From Pedobacter ureilyticus (GTDB lineage: Bacteria; Bacteroidota; Bacteroidia; Sphingobacteriales; Sphingobacteriaceae), in NCBI RefSeq assembly GCF_005925345.1, contig NZ_SSHJ01000001.1, positions 558,001 to 622,000 on the forward strand: a stretch of 64,000 nt of DNA. The letters run 5' to 3'. The notes beneath the pieces are model-generated. The model was not told the DNA's origin, did not search any database, and was given only the letters and a program-made list of their open reading frames with translations. A program made the translations under genes and the position numbers. This document shows positions 62,159 to 64,000 of the stretch, in pieces. Each line of letters opens with the position of its first letter. Positions within the stretch are counted from its first letter, which is position 1.

Positions 62159-64000
62159 TTATAATTTGATATTTACACCGACATTGAAAATTTTCTGTAT
62201 TGGATAAGCGGTATCGCCATATACTTCTGGGTCTAGCCTATCGTAAGGAGTGGTAGTAAATAGGTTCTGCGCATTGGCAAAAATTCTTAACCCTGCCACT
62301 TTAATTCGGTTGGTAATACTGTAAGGAAGTGTATAGCCTACATCGATGTTCCTAATTCGCAGGTACTCGCCAGAATGTGTCCAGAAACTAGAATTGTTTA
62401 GATATGGCGTGTTGTTGGCATTAAAGCCTAGGGTTAACCTTGGATAAGTTGCCGTATTTGCCGTTTCTGGTGTCCATCTACCTAACAGATATTCGTAACC
62501 TTGGCGATCGCCATTGTTTCCAAAAGCATAGTCTGTTTGCTGATAAGTTCTGTTTTTAACTCCCTGTAAGAGTATGCTCATATCAAAACCTTTGATACTG
62601 AAACCGAGCGTTGCACCGTAATAAATTACAGGCTTGGTGTTACCTAAAGCGGTTTGGTCGTAAATATTAATGATACCATCGTTATTCAAATCCACCAATT
62701 TTACATCTCCAGGATATACTTTGGTACCGCCCAAACGAGGAGCAGCATCGGCTTCGGCCTGTGTCTGTATCAGCCCGTTGGCTAAATAACCAAAAGTTTG
62801 ACCTACCGGCATACCCGTTCTGTAATTCCAAGCATATTTTTGTTGAATTTCGTTCATGTACAATACTTCAGATTTCATTCTGGAAGCGTTGGCCGTGATG
62901 AAATAATTAAAACTGTTGATGTTATTTTGATAAGTGATGCTAAGTTCTTGACCGGTGTACAAGTTTTTGCCAATATTTTCGTTTGGATAAGCCATGCCAA
63001 TTAGCTCTATTGAGGAGCCGCGTTGCTGTAACAAATCAAAATATTTATCGCGGTATACATCTGCAGTAACCTTTAAATGCGAGTTTAGGAAGGCCATATC
63101 TAAGCCAATATTTAACTTATCTCCTTTTTCCCAGGTGGCATTTACGTTAGCCAATCCTTTTTCTGCAATACCACTTTTGAACGAATACTGGGCGCCTAAA
63201 TCGTAACCATTGGTCCCATTTTGGCCAAAAGATGCTCGCCAAGAATAGTAACCTAAGCCCGCTTCGTTAGTATTTCCAGTTCTGCCGTAGGTGGCTCTTA
63301 ATTTTAACTCGTTGATCCAACTTGCATTCTCTTTGATGAAATTTTCTGCAGCGATATCCCAACCTAAACCAAAAGCATAAAAAGTACCATATCTTTTACC
63401 AGGCTGAAAACGGTTAAAGCCCGAATAATTTACCGCAGCTTCGGCAAAATACCTACTTTGGTAATTATAATTGGCAGTTGCAGCAAAGTTGCTGTACTTG
63501 GCAGGCAAATCAAATTGGTAGTTAGAAATTTGCTGGTCTACAAATAACTTACCGCCCAATTGGTGATCGTTATTGATGGTGGTTTCGTAACCTATGGTAC
63601 CCTGTGCATAAAATGAATTGGTAGTGGAGGTAGTTGCAAACGAATTTGATGGATTAGAAATCGTACCGTAACGAGCATATACTGGGTTGCCCAGTTCATT
63701 ATAAGTTACATCAAAAACGGGTTGTCTTCTGTTTCTATCTACCAAGCTAGAGGAAGTTGCCGCCACATTGATTTTACCACTGGCATATAAACCCGGTAAA
63801 AAATCGTCGAATTTATACTTCAAATCTAAATTAGCCATTAAATCTCTAGTGTTATCCAAAAGATAGCCAGAACCAGTTACCTGTTGATAAAGGTTGCTAT
63901 TAAAAATAGATGAACCACCATAGCTACCATCAGGATTAACTACCGGATAAGCATAGTTCGGAGTAGATTGCAAGGCGCTCAAAATAGCTCCCGTGCCTGC
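62159..64000 (-). CDS. SusC/RagA-type TonB-dependent receptor, 5' end outside the window
   Basis: The barrel part of a SusC-type transporter, about 613 residues visible, running off the right edge; I see no in-window start and the frame is open to 64000. It has the typical barrel segments YFAEAAVNYSGFNRFQPGKR, LKLRATYGRTGNTNEAG and the C-terminal YPIQKIFNVGVNIKL. It precedes susD by 11 bp and forms the standard susC-susD pair. The glycan type cannot be judged from the visible part. Confidence 0.92.
   Translation of the reverse strand, partial: AGTGAILSALQSTPNYAYPVVNPDGSYGGSSIFNSNLYQQVTGSGYLLDNTRDLMANLDLKYKFDDFLPGLYASGKINVAATSSSLVDRNRRQPVFDVTYNELGNPVYARYGTISNPSNSFATTSTTNSFYAQGTIGYETTINNDHQLGGKLFVDQQISNYQFDLPAKYSNFAATANYNYQSRYFAEAAVNYSGFNRFQPGKRYGTFYAFGLGWDIAAENFIKENASWINELKLRATYGRTGNTNEAGLGYYSWRASFGQNGTNGYDLGAQYSFKSGIAEKGLANVNATWEKGDKLNIGLDMAFLNSHLKVTADVYRDKYFDLLQQRGSSIELIGMAYPNENIGKNLYTGQELSITYQNNINSFNYFITANASRMKSEVLYMNEIQQKYAWNYRTGMPVGQTFGYLANGLIQTQAEADAAPRLGGTKVYPGDVKLVDLNNDGIINIYDQTALGNTKPVIYYGATLGFSIKGFDMSILLQGVKNRTYQQTDYAFGNNGDRQGYEYLLGRWTPETANTATYPRLTLGFNANNTPYLNNSSFWTHSGEYLRIRNIDVGYTLPYSITNRIKVAGLRIFANAQNLFTTTPYDRLDPEVYGDTAYPIQKIFNVGVNIKL

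Overview
The window looks like chromosomal DNA of a Bacteroidota bacterium, most likely a Sphingobacteriaceae member close to Pedobacter. This is inferred from gene content: SusC/SusD outer-membrane pairs, BtuB under a cobalamin riboswitch, a Wza/Wzc exopolysaccharide locus, AT-rich spacers, and Bacteroidota-type -7 boxes (TAnnTTTG) upstream of rpsO, btuB, hemF and ribD. I saw no rRNA, tRNA, CRISPR array, transposase, integrase of a mobile element or phage gene.

1-17226 (minus strand): a compact exopolysaccharide (EPS) operon, read right to left. It runs wza, wzc, an ABC exporter, two FdtA-like ketoisomerases, a hexapeptide acetyltransferase, a DegT aminotransferase, a Wzx flippase, a GT2, wecB, a GT4-like transferase, an EpsG-type polymerase, a polysaccharide-deacetylase-like protein, a GT4, a GT2 and a further GT4 cut by the window edge. 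Many junctions overlap by ATGA or TAATG, indicating translational coupling. The gene set predicts a repeat unit with a dTDP-3-acetamido-3,6-dideoxyhexose and a ManNAc-type sugar. No initiating phosphosugar transferase and no rmlA/rmlB are visible, so they must lie elsewhere.

17227-21353 (plus strand): a divergent group that belongs with the EPS locus. It holds a PAS protein with a degenerate histidine-kinase core, a nucleotide-sugar 6-dehydrogenase, and a PHP-type tyrosine phosphatase that would reverse Wzc autophosphorylation. A nested inverted-repeat element separates it from pnp.

21552-44000: mostly housekeeping. It contains pnp and rpsO, a repeat-rich spacer, a two-gene unit of a small protein and a nucleotidyltransferase (toxin-antitoxin-like layout), an NtrC-family regulator with an altered sigma-54 loop, hemF, an outer-membrane barrel, a YdeI-family protein, a SpoU methyltransferase, galK/galM, udp, a YigZ protein, a DMT transporter, ribD, prmC, an OmpA lipoprotein, xerD, aroQ, a TlpA thioredoxin, a GT2, an LpxL-like acyltransferase, WbqC and corA.

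43976-51400: an MFS transporter, a zinc alcohol dehydrogenase, a small protein, then the B12 operon on the minus strand: riboswitch, btuB, a DUF6580 membrane protein, a BtuF-like protein with no signal peptide, and a Sir2 deacylase that lacks the zinc cysteines.

51626-64000: a class A beta-lactamase-like serine hydrolase, an acidic protein, a secreted (alpha/alpha)6 glycosidase divergent from manA, an Lgt-family membrane protein with altered catalytic motifs, and a SusC-SusD-SusC glycan-uptake locus cut by the right edge. The best candidates for something new are the small-protein/nucleotidyltransferase unit, the B12 operon's DUF6580/BtuF/Sir2 set, the pseudo-kinase beside the EPS operon, the asymmetric FdtA pair and the Lgt paralogue.
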